Below the pieces are notes generated by a model. That model had not been told where the DNA came from. It searched no databases and saw only the letters and a list, made by a program, of their open reading frames with translations. The position numbers and the translations under genes were made by a program. This document shows positions 1-11,177 of a stretch of DNA of 64,000 nt, piece by piece. This stretch comes from Branchiostoma floridae. Its lineage: Eukaryota > Chordata > Leptocardii > Amphioxiformes > Branchiostomatidae. How positions within the stretch are numbered: position 1 is the first letter of the stretch; every line of letters starts with the position of its first letter. The DNA lies in contig NC_049995.1 in the NCBI RefSeq assembly GCF_000003815.2, positions 11,526,548-11,590,547 of the forward strand. Reading direction: 5' to 3'.

Positions 1-1599
1 AATAATAATAAAGAGTTCGTCCATATATTTGAGAAATTGTGTATTTCCAATTCATGCTGCAAGACTGTTGAGCGGGGATTGTATGAATGAGTACAAAAGC
101 AAAAAAATATACCGCTTGAAAAATAAGGACGCTGTTAGCAGCGGTGACGATCTAGCCCTAATTTAAACGAGTCGTTTATCAATTAGACACTATCGGACTA
201 GGTGCGTCTCAGAATTATTGGTGGTGAGATTTAAAACCAGACCAGTCTAATGCAATGCTGATAATATAAACATCAACAAATGTATACTACATCATATCCC
301 AACATATAGCGTTTAAAACCCGATCGACCATCATCTTTTCAAAATGTTGGAAATACGGTAGGTACATCACTAATATGTGCCGGTGTATGAAGAAACTCCA
401 CCTTTTGTCATCTTGGTGCCATCATGTACTTAGTATCAGTTTAAACTGCAACTGACAAAATGTAAATACGAACAACCGAACCAAAAATCTGTATGTCAAA
501 TGTTACCGCCTTTTTTTTTGTCGCCGCTGTTGGCTGTGATTGGTGACAAGTTGATTGGATCTTGAGTGTAATCGGGCACGCCCTGTCCAAGACGTACGAC
601 TGAAGACTGCCGCCATAGCTGCTGCCATGGTAACGGCACAAATAGCGGCATTTCCCATGCGGATCGGGTTACGTGCGTCCTCTACAAATTGTAGTTCTCA
701 ACTCGAAAACTTGCTACTATACAGGTTTTAGTCGTGGGGTAAAGGGTCGTTCTCACTGCAAAATTTCAGGCAGCGAAGTGGGAATAAAAAAATCACGGTG
801 CACCAAGCAGAATGTGATTGCGAGACAGTGTTTTTCCAAGGACGTTATATGGTTTTTCGCACGCTAATTTTGACGTCTTTACACGGAAGTGCCCCCGTCG
901 TCTTTCCTCCTTGTAAATGTAAGCACACCGAACATTGTCAACGAAGATCGTTTTATCTCGTGAGAACTCCAAGCACACCATTTGCTGACGACGATTCCTT
1001 TTTCAACCTCCTTGCCGAGATGAAGCGAATCACCCCCCGCCGAATGTGAAACGAGGATAGCCGAATATAGAAGTCTCCCCGGCTGTTTCTCAGAGCGTTC
1101 CAAATTATGGAAGAAAAAAAAAAGAAAAAAAAAAAACTTTCCCGTAACTTTTATGTGGTAAAATATGAGGAAAATACTGACACATGTTGGTACGCAGATA
1201 TTGACAAGATAGGAAAGTTCTAAGGCACAAAATTTGTCACCATGACGGCGTGGCTAATCATGAATAGGGTGGCATTGCAAACCAAAAGTACATTTTTACG
1301 TTGTATTTTCGTAACTTTACCAAGGACACAGGCCTGTGGTTATTTTATAGCAGTATTACTAATAGCATTTTTGTTCATTTTGTGTGACTTTCATTGAATT
1401 TGGTACATGACAACTAAAGGTTCTTTAACCTCCTTGGTAGAGGCTAGTAGATTTGTGAGAAGCGACTACCCCGTCCGGTATGTACATGTACTCGTATATG
1501 TACTTTGCCTTTGGCGCGCCGGCTTCAAAGGAAAGGTAAACAAACCGTGATATTTCTCCGCCCACCTCGCGGGCGGTCTGCATATGAATGCGGCGTGTT
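1..1599. other. no recognisable gene
   Basis: Only short open frames on both strands, none with a family signature. A/T-rich with poly-A at about 1109-1135. I looked for earlier TM9SF1 exons here and saw none. Confidence 0.5.
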
Positions 1600-1815
1600 T
1601 CTACGGAAGTTTCGCAGAATTACGCAGTAGGAATTTGCGTTAGGCTCCTGCTTTTCGCGAAACTCGCTGCGTAACTTCGCAGAATGCCTTGCGAAATTTC
1701 GCAGAACGCACTGCGAAAGACTGCGCAACGTCTTGCGAAATTTCGCGGAACGCGCTGCGAAAGAATGCGTAACGCACTGCGAAATTTCGGAGGACGTTTC
1801 GCGCAAGTTGACGCG
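1600..1815. repeat. degenerate GCGAAATTTCGC-type minisatellite
   Basis: About 200 bp of imperfect repeats built from GAAATTTCGC, AGAACGC and CTGCGAAA, many of them self-complementary (GCGAAATTTCGC). The open frames here on both strands follow from the repeat composition. It abuts the TM9SF1 exon array directly. Confidence 0.7.
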
Positions 1816-1831
1816 TATTTCGGGAGCGCCG

Positions 1832-2314
1832 CTGTACTGATCCTCATATGGCTGCTGGGTAAGTACTGGCCAGCTCAGAGCCTGGTCTCCAGGCTTTAGT
1901 CATGATTATAGGACTGTAGATAGCCTGGTACCTGGGCTCCACACAGGCCCTCCCCTACACAACAGTTATCCTACTGATTCTCATATGGCTGCTGGGTAAG
2001 TACTGACCAGCTCAGAGCCTGGTATCCAGGCTTTAGTCATGTATATAGCCAGACTGTAGATAGCCTGGTACCTAGGCTCCACACAGGCCCTCCCCTACAC
2101 AACAGTTATCCTACTGATCCTCATATGGCTGCTGGGTAAGTACTGACCAGCTCAGAGCCTGGTATCCAGGCTTTAGTCATGTATATAGCCAGACTGTAGA
2201 TAGCCTGGTACCTAGGCTCCACACAGGCCCTCCCCTACACAACAGTTATCCTACTGATCCTCATATGGCTGCTGGGTAAGTACTGACCAGCTCAGAGCCT
2301 GGTATCCAGGCTTT
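1832..2314 (+). repeat. 140-bp tandem array of a TM9SF1 exon with its splice sites
   Basis: Four tandem copies of a unit holding the exon end CTCATATGGCTGCTGG followed by donor GTAAGTACTG. Donors start at 1859, 1996, 2136 and 2276, so the spacing is 137, 140 and 140 bp. The first copy is partial and fused to the GCGAAA repeat. Copies 2-4 each hold a complete 49-nt exon (1947-1995, 2087-2135, 2227-2275) after acceptor CCACACAG. Units are nearly identical, so the amplification is recent or under homogenisation. Confidence 0.9.
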
Positions 2315-4373
2315 GCCCTGGACATAATTGTAAAAATGACTTCTTTGAAGTTCATATTTTCAGGAATCCTTTTGACAGTGCATTTAGCATTTTAAAGGGA
2401 AAACTGTACAAAAAATGACAAATAATGATAACTGTTGGACACAAAAATTGTTGTAAAACAAAATTATACCAATAATCCATTGGCACTATGAATTTAGGTA
2501 AATTTAACCCAAAGTGATTATCATAGCACAATAGAAATTGGTATTTACTAAAACCAAAAACGATAAAACGTCAGAAAGCAATGATAGTGAGATTGTCTTT
2601 TGTTTTCTTCTTTATCGACAGTTGGCTTCCCCCTGACCGTGATTGGTGGAATCTTTGGAAAAAACATGGCGGACAGTTTTGACGCGCCCTGCCGGACCAA
2701 GAACATCCCGCGTGAGATCCCGCCGGTGCCCTGGTACCGCTCCGCCCCAGCGCACATGCTGATTGGTGGATTCCTGCCCTTCAGGTTTGTCAATCATCTT
2801 TTACTGCATTGTCAATCACCAGTCAATTATCTTTACTGACCTAACAATCATGTTACTACTCCAGGGCTCTAGCTAGCGTCCGTTTTTCCGTCAATTGATT
2901 ACGGAAAAATTTTAAAACCAATCCGTCAACTTTGACAGACAAAACCCTTGGTGGATTAGCTACAGGCGGCTTGGGGATGCCGTCCACGGCCGTAAAAGCC
3001 ACACACTGTTTGTTTTGCTATAATTGTTATTATTGTTGACAAAGTGTGTCGGTGGCCTTTCGCATACAATAATCTCATTAAAAACCCGTTTTTCAAGGTC
3101 TTACTTCAGTCTTTCTAACTCCTGGAATAGTGTTTTCGCGACAATGTTACTACTCTGTCATCTATTACTTGCAAATTATCTGTAACATGTCAATCGTCCA
3201 TTGATTAACATCATATGTTTTCCACCTTTCAATCATCAGATGTTAATTATGCATTGTCAATCATCTGCTTCTCACCTGTCAATCATCTGGTACCTGTCAT
3301 TCATCTGCTTCCTGTCAATCATCAGTTACCGAATCATTTCTTGCTCACCTGTCATTAATTTGTTGATCTCTTGTCAATCATCTGTTTGTAACCTGACAAT
3401 CATCTGTTTCCTGTCAATCATTTGTTGCTCACTTGTCAATCATTGATTACTTATCTGTCAGTCATCTGTTACAAGCCTTTCAATAATCAGTTACCTTTTT
3501 ATCAACTGATATTCACCTGTCAAAAATATTTCCTGTCAATCATCTGTAGCTGACGTACTAAACATCATTCTGTTACTTAATTACTGTCAATCATCTTTTA
3601 TTCTCTTTCTCAATCCTCTGCTCGCCTGTCAACTTTGTTGCCCACCTGGAAGATGATTGCGCACAGTGTCATGACAAGGAAAATGGCAACATTTTGTTTG
3701 TCATTGCCACCGTTGTAATTTTGTCTTTTCTAATAATTTGAACCACAAGGTTTCAGGGCTCAAAATACCACCTGCATATGCAGGTTAATGCAGGTAAAAT
3801 TGGAGCTGTGCAGGTATTTCTGCCATGGTTGTCTACCTGCACCTAACCTGCACTGGTCCATACACTGGGTATTATACATAAATGACCTATAATGTAGGTG
3901 TATGTGAATTGTTATTAGCTACATTGACTTTTAGTGTTACCACCTAAAAAAGTATAAAAGAAAAAAATAGCAATGGTTACTAACAATTTTAGTATGATCC
4001 ATACTTCAAAAAATTTAGAGTGGTGCAGGTAAGATATGTCTGGTGCAGGTAATTTTCGGTGCAGGTAATTATCAATGCACTTGTGCATGTATGCAGAAAA
4101 AGGTATTTGGAGCCCTGCATTTTCTGTGAGTCATTTTTATCTTAAGAGTCAATGACATGTCCTCTGCCCCCCTCCCCCCAGTGCCATCTCTGTGGAGCTG
4201 TACTACATCTTTGCCACCATGTGGGGCCGCGAGCAGTACACGCTGTACGGGATCCTGTTTATCGTGTTTGTCATCCTGCTGTCCGTCACGGGCTGCATCT
4301 CCGTGGCGCTCACGTACTTCCAGCTGTCCAGCGAGGACTACCGCTGGTGGTGGCGGTCGATATTCAGCGCCGG
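2227..4373 (+). CDS. TM9SF1: TM9SF1, transmembrane 9 superfamily member (partial, internal exons)
   Basis: Three internal exons: 2227-2275 (or an upstream array copy), 2622-2784 and 4182-4373. TM9SF (nonaspanin) proteins are nine-helix membrane proteins of the endosome/Golgi system; their exact role is not settled. Splice phases fit: the array exon ends CTG G, joined to TT to give Val, so the protein reads [15 protein letters not shown] then [15 protein letters not shown]. This is followed by [16 protein letters not shown] and the next helices, [22 protein letters not shown] and EDYRWWWRS. Wording and spacing match the C-terminal half of TM9SF1 closely. Earlier exons and the last exon (final helices and cytosolic tail) were not found, so the gene is incomplete in this window. 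Introns contain a minisatellite and two MITE-like insertions. Confidence 0.9.
2622..2784 (+). CDS. TM9SF1: TM9SF1 exon, loop after a membrane helix
   Basis: Acceptor TTTATCGACAG before 2622 and donor CAG|GTTTGT after 2784. Encodes [14 protein letters not shown], a cysteine-containing hydrophilic loop ([12 protein letters not shown]), then the start of the next helix GGFLPF. Enters with two bases of a codon and leaves with AG, which joins T from the next exon to give Ser. Confidence 0.93.
2785..3640. repeat. about 20-bp TGTCAATCATCTG minisatellite
   Basis: Degenerate tandem copies of CTGTCAATCATCTGTTACC fill most of this TM9SF1 intron. They start at the donor itself (the intron begins GTTTGTCAATCATC). 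A CCGTCAA-type element at about 2866-3160 interrupts the array. Confidence 0.8.
2866..3160 (+). mobile_element. CCGTCAA-type non-autonomous DNA element, copy 1
   Basis: Begins GGGCTCTAGCTAGCGTCCG with CCGTCAATTGATTACGG. Shares a long interior (CACACACTGTTTGTTTTGC, AATCTCATTAAAAACC) with copies at 46,062-46,862 and, inverted, 56,203-56,556. No coding capacity. Confidence 0.7.
3755..4114. mobile_element. MITE-like element with GGGCTCAAAATACC termini
   Basis: Left end AGGGCTCAAAATACCACCTG and right end GGTATTTGGAGCCCT are inverted copies. The interior is rich in TGCAGGT. It ends about 70 bp before the TM9SF1 acceptor. A related element rich in GGTGCACCC lies at about 40,202-40,535. Confidence 0.7.
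4182..4373 (+). CDS. TM9SF1: TM9SF1 exon, two membrane helices
   Basis: Preceded by a strong pyrimidine tract (CCCCCCTCCCCCCAG) and followed by GG|GTAAGA. Encodes [18 protein letters not shown], then a long hydrophobic segment ([14 protein letters not shown]) and [16 protein letters not shown]. These are hallmark TM9SF1 segments. It ends in a partial Gly codon whose continuation is not visible downstream. Confidence 0.94.
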
Positions 4374-4444
4374 GTAAGAACTGAAAACGTTTTTTCTTCA
4401 CATATTTTTTTATTTATTTGTTCAGCTTTTTACAAACAGCCAGA

Positions 4445-4782
4445 GCTGCTCAACTAGCCGTAGGCTATTATCAAGGGCTAACCCTGCACATGTTCGCACA
4501 TGTTCGCACACGACGGGTTATACCGCCCCTTACGCGGTGACACACCCATCTGGGTGAATGATGTAGATCACCATGTGGCTGATACGAGACAGAGGTCGCC
4601 AGGCCTCCATCCGGGTGATTTGAAGTGAATCACCAACTCCCGACAGAAGGATTGAGTAAAGTGAGGAAAGTCGTGTAAAGTGCCTTTCCCAAGGGCACAA
4701 GACCGGCAACACGGCAGCCGGATTCGAACCGGCGACCTCTCGGTCACGGGCCGAATACACTACCACTGTGCTACGCGGCCCC
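4445..4782 (-). mobile_element. tRNA-derived SINE
   Basis: On the - strand it starts GGGGCCGCGTAGCACAGTGG (A-box-like), then GGTTCGAATCC (B box), then a conserved body with CCCTTGGGAAAGGCACTTTA. The same family occurs at 46,095-46,559, with remnants elsewhere. It is a SINE head, not a working tRNA gene. Confidence 0.85.
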
Positions 4783-4871
4783 ACTACATATACACATATA
4801 CAATGTGTAGCAAATGATGTCCCTGTAGCTCAACTGGTAGCAGCCTCACAGTTGAGATCCTGGTTCCAATA

Positions 4872-5015
4872 CTGTAAATGCAGAAGTTTTCGCGGTGGTT
4901 TAATGTTTGCGGTTTTCACGTTGCCAATTCACCGCGGACTTAAAACCACCGCGAACATTTTTCCACGGCAGTAAAAGACTACAGTGTGTGGTGCTACTGT
5001 GAACTTAAAACGCGA
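4872..5015. mobile_element. MITE, TACTGTAAATGC family, copy 1
   Basis: Starts TACTGTAAATGCAGAA and contains GCGGTGGTTT opposite AAAACCACCGCGAAC, so it can fold on itself. Copies at 21,202-21,371 and 41,074-41,282; a truncated one probably runs into the gap at 11,178. Confidence 0.7.
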
Positions 5016-6531
5016 ACAGTCCTTTTTCCCGCTTCCACAAAATTAGAAATGCATGTACGGTACAATGTGTATTGAAGGATATAAAATGGTGGTCTCATGC
5101 TCACAGAGGTACCTCAAGCTTAAAAATGAAGGTATAGTAAACCCTTCCTTTAAAGATAAGTACCCTACTACAGAAACAGTAAAGTACCTTGCTGCCATAC
5201 AAAATGTATGTGCCTCTTAGCACTACAACAACACTACAAATGTATATTATTATAGCTAACATCATTCTGCTATACACACTAAAAACAGAAGGCCTAAAAT
5301 TGGAATATCCCTAGAAAGGTTGCAATAAAGACTATGATATTGTCTATCTGATAATTTGAAAATGTATTATTATCAATGTTAACTTCTTTTGTGCTTCTCC
5401 TAATAGATGTAAAATGTTCCAGTATACATGTATTATATTATGATGTAAGGCTTTCATTGTTTGAATGCCCAAGTACTTACTTTGTGCCTAACTGATAGGA
5501 GATAATATAGTTAGGCAGTTTTGCCTGATACCACCAAAAGTATTGTAGGTATGGTTTAGTTAGGCAAGTATGTTGCTTGCCACAGGCTACATGTATGCTT
5601 TCAGTTAAACCCTTTCCATACCTTTCTGTAAATGTAGGTCAGTATCATACTTCATAGCAGTTGTGCAATCACTACAGCAGGGAGCTAGACCAATGGTAGT
5701 GGTGTGTGTTCTGCTACCATACTCTTTCTCATACATGTAAATGCTGGTAGTACAGATTGAAGTGATTGTGGATTTCAACAATGACATTTTTTGTTTATTT
5801 TGGCAACATGCACATTCGTATAACATGTTTTCAAGTCTAGCTGTGATGTTTCAACAACAATGGATGTGGTAATGTCGGAAAACAATGGATACACAGTCAT
5901 TGTCATATATTCAAGAAAGAATGATACAGAAAGAACTGAAGAAATAGGGAGTCTTTGCTACAAATATAGTCATTATTTAACCCTGTACAAAGTATTTCTT
6001 TTTAGCAATATACAAATGTACTATCTATGATTATGTAGACATACAAGTTTCTAAATTTTTGTCCCTTTTTGTATGAAGTTTCAGTGATAGCTTGAAAAAT
6101 CTTACTTCTGCGCAGACTTTCATGGTGTTTTCATGACATGGAATGCAATAGAGTTGTTTTCATCTATGTAGGTAGAAAATTTACCAAAAAACTGACTTTT
6201 GAAATTTGAAATTCTACAGCCCTGAGTCAACCTAACATTGCTTAAGTTGCCTTTATGAAATTATAATTCCTAAAGCACTGGAACAAAGGAATGCATCTCA
6301 TAACTGTTTTTTGACAACTGAAACTTTCTGGTCAACAGGATTTGGCTGTTTGTAAGGAGACAACCGGTGGTGTATACATAAACACTGCCATGTTATAAGC
6401 CGACAGTTTTAACATAACAGGGATGCAAGGATTCCGTCAGGCCAGCAGAAATGCGCGGTTTTGGCGTCGGAAGTACGTGTGCTCGTTCAAAACGCTGGCA
6501 CGTAAAAGGGGGGCGAGTTTTCATCCAATAG
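5016..6531. other. no gene seen
   Basis: A/T-rich sequence without a convincing exon. I looked for the last TM9SF1 exon here and did not find it. Confidence 0.5.
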
Positions 6532-8610
6532 CTAACTAGAAGATTTATCGGTTGGAAGAGTGGTATTGATCTGTACAATACTTTTTCTTCCAAATTATCT
6601 CAATGTGTTGACAAATATGTTCCCTCCAAAATGGTAGGCGCCAAACGCCACTTACCATATGTTACTCCTGACCTTAAACGGTTAATGAGGAAGAGGGACA
6701 GATACTACAGAAAGACCCTAGGTCAAAAGTCACCTGAGAGAAAAGACAAGCTGAACGAGTATAAAAAAGAAATCAAGAAAAAGTTAAAGGAATGCTACTG
6801 GCAGTACATTGAATCTATTATAACTGACATACCTGTACCAGGAGATACTAGTGATAACACCAATAACCCCTCTGCAAAGCAAGGCACCAAGAAGTTCTGG
6901 AGCTTTCTTAAATCCATTAAGTCAGAAAGGTCTGGTGTTTCCCATCTTAGGAACAATGGTACCCTGGTGTCAGACAATAAGTCTAAAGCTGACCTACTCA
7001 ATCAACAATTTCAATCTGTATTCACCAATGAGCCCTCAGATGACCCCCTGCCAGACCTAGGACCTAGTCCTCATGTCTGTATGGAGGACATCCAAATAGA
7101 GGTGAGTGGTGTTGACAAACTGTTGGGGAATTTAAACATCCATAAAGCCTCTGGGCCAGATCAAGTTCATGCCCATGTCCTGAAGGAACTCAGCTCAGTC
7201 CTCAGTCCCATCCTTCAGGTCATATTCCAGAGAAGCCTGGACACCGGCATTGTGCCCGAGGCTTGGAAAGAGGCTAACATAGCCCCTGTGTACAAGAAAG
7301 GTGATCGTTCCAAACCAGAAAACTACCGTCCAATCTCGCTCACATCCATTTGCTGCAAAGTAATGGAACACATTATTGCCAGCACAACGATGACACACTT
7401 TCAGGATAACAACATTTTGTATGACCTCCAGCACGGTTTCAGCCACGGCAAGTCATGTGAGACCCAATTGCTCTCACTAACAGATGACTTGGCTGTCAAT
7501 AGGAATAGTGGAATCCAGACAGACCTCGTTTTTATGGACTTCGCGAAAGCGTTTGATAAAGTCCCACACCGTAGACTGCTACACAAACTACAGTACTACG
7601 GTGTCCGAGGGAACACCCTTGTCTGGATACAGAATTTCCTGTTGGGCCGGTCCCAAACGGTTGTGCTTGATGGAGAGCGTTCGGACCCTATGCCAGTGAC
7701 CTCGGGCGTTCCCCAGGGTACAGTGTTGGGGCCCATCCTCTTCCTAGCATACATAAACGATCTCCCAGAACACGCTGCAAATGCAAAGGTGAGACTCTTC
7801 GCCGATGATTGCATTTTGCAGATGCCTATCCATGACAGCTCTGATTGCAACAAGCTACAGGAAGACATAGATAACATCTGTCTCTGGGAACAAAGGTGGC
7901 TGATGGAGTTCAATCCATCTAAGTGTGAGGTTATGACCATACCATCGTCCAAAACACCCATCACCCACACATACACCCTTCACAGCCATCCACTAAACAA
8001 GGTAAGTACCACCAAATACCTTGGAGTCACCATCTCCTCCAACCTCACATGGGGCAGCCACGTCGACGCCATAACATCAAAGGCCAACAAAACTCTGGGC
8101 ATGCTCAGACGCTGCCTGCGGGTTGCCAGCACGACGGCAAAGGAGAGGGCCTACATGGCCCTGGTAAGACCACACCTGGAATATGCCTGTAGTGTGTGGG
8201 ACCCGCACACCCAAGATCAGGTGAGGCGGGTCGAGATGGTTCAGCGTCGAGCAGCCCGGTATGTCACCAACAATTACCAGTATACAAGCTCTGTCACTAC
8301 ACTTATAAACCAACTGGGCTGGCAGTCCCTACAAACTAGAAGGAAAAATGCCAGACTTACAACTATGTACAAGATCATTCATAACAACATTTCCGTCCCA
8401 CACGCGTCCAAACTGGTCCTGGCGACTCGATGCTCCCGCCGCACCAACCACGCTTTCAAGCTGCAGGCCATCGCGAGCAAATCCAACTTTTATAGGCTCT
8501 CGTTCTTCCCTCGTACCATCCAGGAGTGGAATGAACTTGAGCCTGGTGTGGCGGAGGCGGGGTCTCTCTCCCAGTTCAAAACTGAACTGGGGAGGGCCCT
8601 GCTGCATTGA
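6532..8610 (+). CDS. LINE reverse transcriptase (partial)
   Basis: An intact frame of nearly 700 codons; the first ATG is at 6631 but coding-like sequence (DKYVPSK) runs upstream of it. The RT palm motifs are all present in order: KKGDRSKPENYRPISLTS; motif A with the first catalytic Asp in FMDFAKAFDKVPH; motif B SGVPQGTVLGPILF; motif C LFADDCIL with the catalytic Asp pair. The C-terminus has the ARYVTNNY / LGWQSLQTRR region seen in Jockey/CR1-group elements. It would copy its own RNA at a nicked target, but the missing endonuclease makes this copy non-autonomous. No stop or frameshift interrupts 6631-8610, so the insertion looks young. Confidence 0.93.
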   Translation, partial: LTRRFIGWKSGIDLYNTFSSKLSQCVDKYVPSKMVGAKRHLPYVTPDLKRLMRKRDRYYRKTLGQKSPERKDKLNEYKKEIKKKLKECYWQYIESIITDIPVPGDTSDNTNNPSAKQGTKKFWSFLKSIKSERSGVSHLRNNGTLVSDNKSKADLLNQQFQSVFTNEPSDDPLPDLGPSPHVCMEDIQIEVSGVDKLLGNLNIHKASGPDQVHAHVLKELSSVLSPILQVIFQRSLDTGIVPEAWKEANIAPVYKKGDRSKPENYRPISLTSICCKVMEHIIASTTMTHFQDNNILYDLQHGFSHGKSCETQLLSLTDDLAVNRNSGIQTDLVFMDFAKAFDKVPHRRLLHKLQYYGVRGNTLVWIQNFLLGRSQTVVLDGERSDPMPVTSGVPQGTVLGPILFLAYINDLPEHAANAKVRLFADDCILQMPIHDSSDCNKLQEDIDNICLWEQRWLMEFNPSKCEVMTIPSSKTPITHTYTLHSHPLNKVSTTKYLGVTISSNLTWGSHVDAITSKANKTLGMLRRCLRVASTTAKERAYMALVRPHLEYACSVWDPHTQDQVRRVEMVQRRAARYVTNNYQYTSSVTTLINQLGWQSLQTRRKNARLTTMYKIIHNNISVPHASKLVLATRCSRRTNHAFKLQAIASKSNFYRLSFFPRTIQEWNELEPGVAEAGSLSQFKTELGRALLH

Positions 8611-8828
8611 GTCGCCCCTACACGTCCTTGTACATATGTAAATAACACTAACCCACCACATTCACTTGTCTTGTCATTTGCACCCACAGTTTCATTTGTT
8701 TATGTACCTTTGTGTTACCTCTATTTTCCCGATGTTTGTATGTTACTTTCACCTGTAACTAACTAAGCATGCGCACTGCTATTAATCCCCGTCAAGGGGG
8801 CTGAGCAGTAGAAAAAAAAAGAAGAAGA
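6532..8828 (+). mobile_element. 5'-truncated non-LTR retrotransposon (Jockey/CR1-type LINE)
   Basis: A reverse-transcriptase frame followed by a short 3' region ending in A-rich sequence with AAGAAGAAG near 8811-8828. A small hairpin (CCCCGTCAAGGGG) lies just before the tail. No apurinic endonuclease domain is recognisable upstream and the frame closes with TAG at 6529-6531. It is therefore a dead-on-arrival 5' truncation or has decayed at its 5' end. Confidence 0.88.
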
Positions 8829-9643
8829 TGTCGCTATTTTTGAAGAAAAGGCGTTTAGGGAAGTTGAGCATTCTGTGTGTGTCATGTTCACTTGTTTTGG
8901 CAGGGTTCGGAGCATGTTTGTGTGAAATTCAAGTGTAGGAGGGTGAACTTGATATTGGTTTGGAGGGGAGTCTGCCATGTTTGGAATATTGCCCTGCAAT
9001 GTACATGTATCTTCTATCATTTTTGTGTGACATTTGTATCATGGTGTCGAATAGCTCCTACACGAGTGGACATGAATTTGAAGGTCACATGTCTGTTTTT
9101 CAGGCATTTCTGACTAGATGTTGTTCCCTTGGGAAAGGTACTTTACACGACTTTTCTCACTCTACCCTGGTGTAGAAATGGGTTGCTGACTTTGTTATCT
9201 TATTATTTTATTTTATTCACATTTGTTTTGTGAGCGTACGACAAGAAGCATATCTGCTTATGTGGGTCTTCTGCTCAGTAAACATAAAGCAAATAATGGT
9301 CAAAGTCAACGGGAACTACAACAAATACAAAGGTTGACATTGAAAAGGCTAAATGACAATCAACGGAGGAAAAGTAATAATTGCAGACTGAGTTACAATG
9401 AAAACGAACTAAAAACAAGATAACGGCTATACAGACACAAGGTTGGCTTAACAATCAAATTGAACTAAAAGAATCTTCCAGTCTTTGAAATGTAGTTAAA
9501 CACATGGTCTAGAATTTGATAGTTTATGGATTGTGGGAGGGAGGGTTTGCACTTTGCTGACTTTGTTGGGAAGGTACATTTTGTACAGTGAAACTTGTAT
9601 AAGTGACCACGTCCATAAGACGACCATCGGCCTATAACGACCG
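8829..9643. other. no gene; SINE remnant
   Basis: No supported exon. A fragment at about 9115-9180 (TTCCCTTGGGAAAGGTACTTTACACGAC region) matches the SINE body. Confidence 0.5.
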
Positions 9644-9743
9644 NNNNNNNNNNNNNNNNNNNNNNNNNNNNNNNNNNNNNNNNNNNNNNNNNNNNNNNNN
9701 NNNNNNNNNNNNNNNNNNNNNNNNNNNNNNNNNNNNNNNNNNN
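9644..9743. other. assembly gap
   Basis: 100 N, a placeholder length. Apparent frames across it are meaningless. Confidence 0.99.
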
Positions 9744-10500
9744 TAGGAAACAGCAATCCTTTTTTTGATAAAACAATGATTTTATTTAGTATTAATGCAA
9801 ACCTACTAATTAAGTCATTAACAACTACACACAAGCCTACTCGTGTCTACAATGTTCACTCAAGACTACCACAATAGGGTCGCTTCTTCAACTTTACTCA
9901 AGGTAGACTATAGTATATAGCATCACTTTCATGGTAAATGAGTATGTTTTCTGATAAAGTAATTTCTGATACAGTAGTGGCAAAAATCTTATAATATGTG
10001 AAAGGCACCAACGGGCGATCAATGTGTCAGTATGCAAATTTCACAGCTTTGGAAGAACTGGAAGAACAATAACAACTGTAAAGTCGTCAAACTGGTGTCA
10101 AAAGATTAAGTAGAGTTTCAAGATAATACTCGCTATTTCACACTTATTGAGTACATTTCACTACTGACACTAGTCAGACTTGTACTGAATCATTTCACAG
10201 CTTTAAAAGAACAATAACCAGTGTTAAGTGATCAAAAGGTGTCAAAATACCAAGCAGAGTTTCAAGATATTACTCACAACTGCCTTGAGTAAAGGTGTAG
10301 AAGTGACACTAGTGAGGCAGCTGAGTAGAAATGTGCCTTGAGTAAAGTTGAAGAAGTGACTCTAGTGTGGTAGTGGAGTAGAGTGAACATTGTAGAAGTG
10401 ACACAAGTAGGCTTGTGTGTAGTTGTTAATGAGTTAGTAGGTTTGCCTTAATACTAAATAAAATCATTGTTTATCAAAAAAAGGATTGCTGTTTCCTATA
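9744..10500. mobile_element. element with about 165-bp inverted arms
   Basis: Sequence at 9744-9910 (TAGGAAACAGCAATCC...) reappears inverted at about 10,325-10,500 (...GGATTGCTGTTTCCTA). The interior holds two imperfect copies of a TTTCACAGCTT...AGAGTTTCAAGATA module. The left edge meets the gap. No coding frame. Confidence 0.75.
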
Positions 10501-10514
10501 TCTTTTGTTTCCTA

Positions 10515-10805
10515 TATCATTTGAGTTTGGATCGGAGCTGGTCCTAGGGCCAACTCCGATCGGGGTCTCTCCTAGTAGAATCGCCGATTCTCCTAGGAGA
10601 GATCCCGATCGCAGTCTGTTTCCAATATCTTAGCATCATTTGAGTTTGGATCGGAGCTGGCCCTAGGAGAGACCCCGATCGCAATCTATACTAGCAGAAT
10701 CGCCGATTCTCCTAGGAGAGACCCCGATCGGAGCTGGCCCTAGGACCAGCTCTGATCGAGATCTCTCCTAGGAGAATCGACGATTCTACTGGATCGACAT
10801 CTCTC
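10515..10805. repeat. palindrome-rich GATCGGAGCTGG / CTCCTAGGAGA repeat
   Basis: About 290 bp made of reiterated, largely self-complementary blocks: GGATCGGAGCTGG, CTCTCCTAGGAGAG and AATCGCCGATTCTCC. Copies start near 10,530, 10,647 and 10,723. Strong local hairpin potential. Confidence 0.75.
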
Positions 10806-11177
10806 CTGTGACATATATATATATATGTATATCAAATTACATAAGCTACAAACTCAATAGGAACGCCAACTTGACAAAGGCACTCATGCAAGAGATTAGC
10901 AATTTTTTTATACCTGTATAGTATAATTTTCACAGATACATCTATCTATCTATCTATATCAATATAAATCTATCTATCTAGATCTATACCCACATTTAAT
11001 TTGTATCTATTTATACAGCTACATTCATGTATATGGTAAGCTCTCTTCTATACTACTACTATTATAATATATACACAATGTATACTGTAAAATTGATTTT
11101 CTTTTCTGGTTGGTTTTATTTCGCTGCAGGTGGAAAAAATAGAGGTTTTTGCAGTATTTTGACTTTGCGGTTAAAAG

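Noticed and set aside
1525-1806. Arg/Ser-rich frames at the GCGAAATTTCGC repeat
   Set aside because: Open on both strands because of repeat composition.
4445-4782. Possible tRNA gene (also 46,095, 25,000 and 31,900)
   Set aside because: A and B boxes are present, but the bodies and A tails are those of SINEs.
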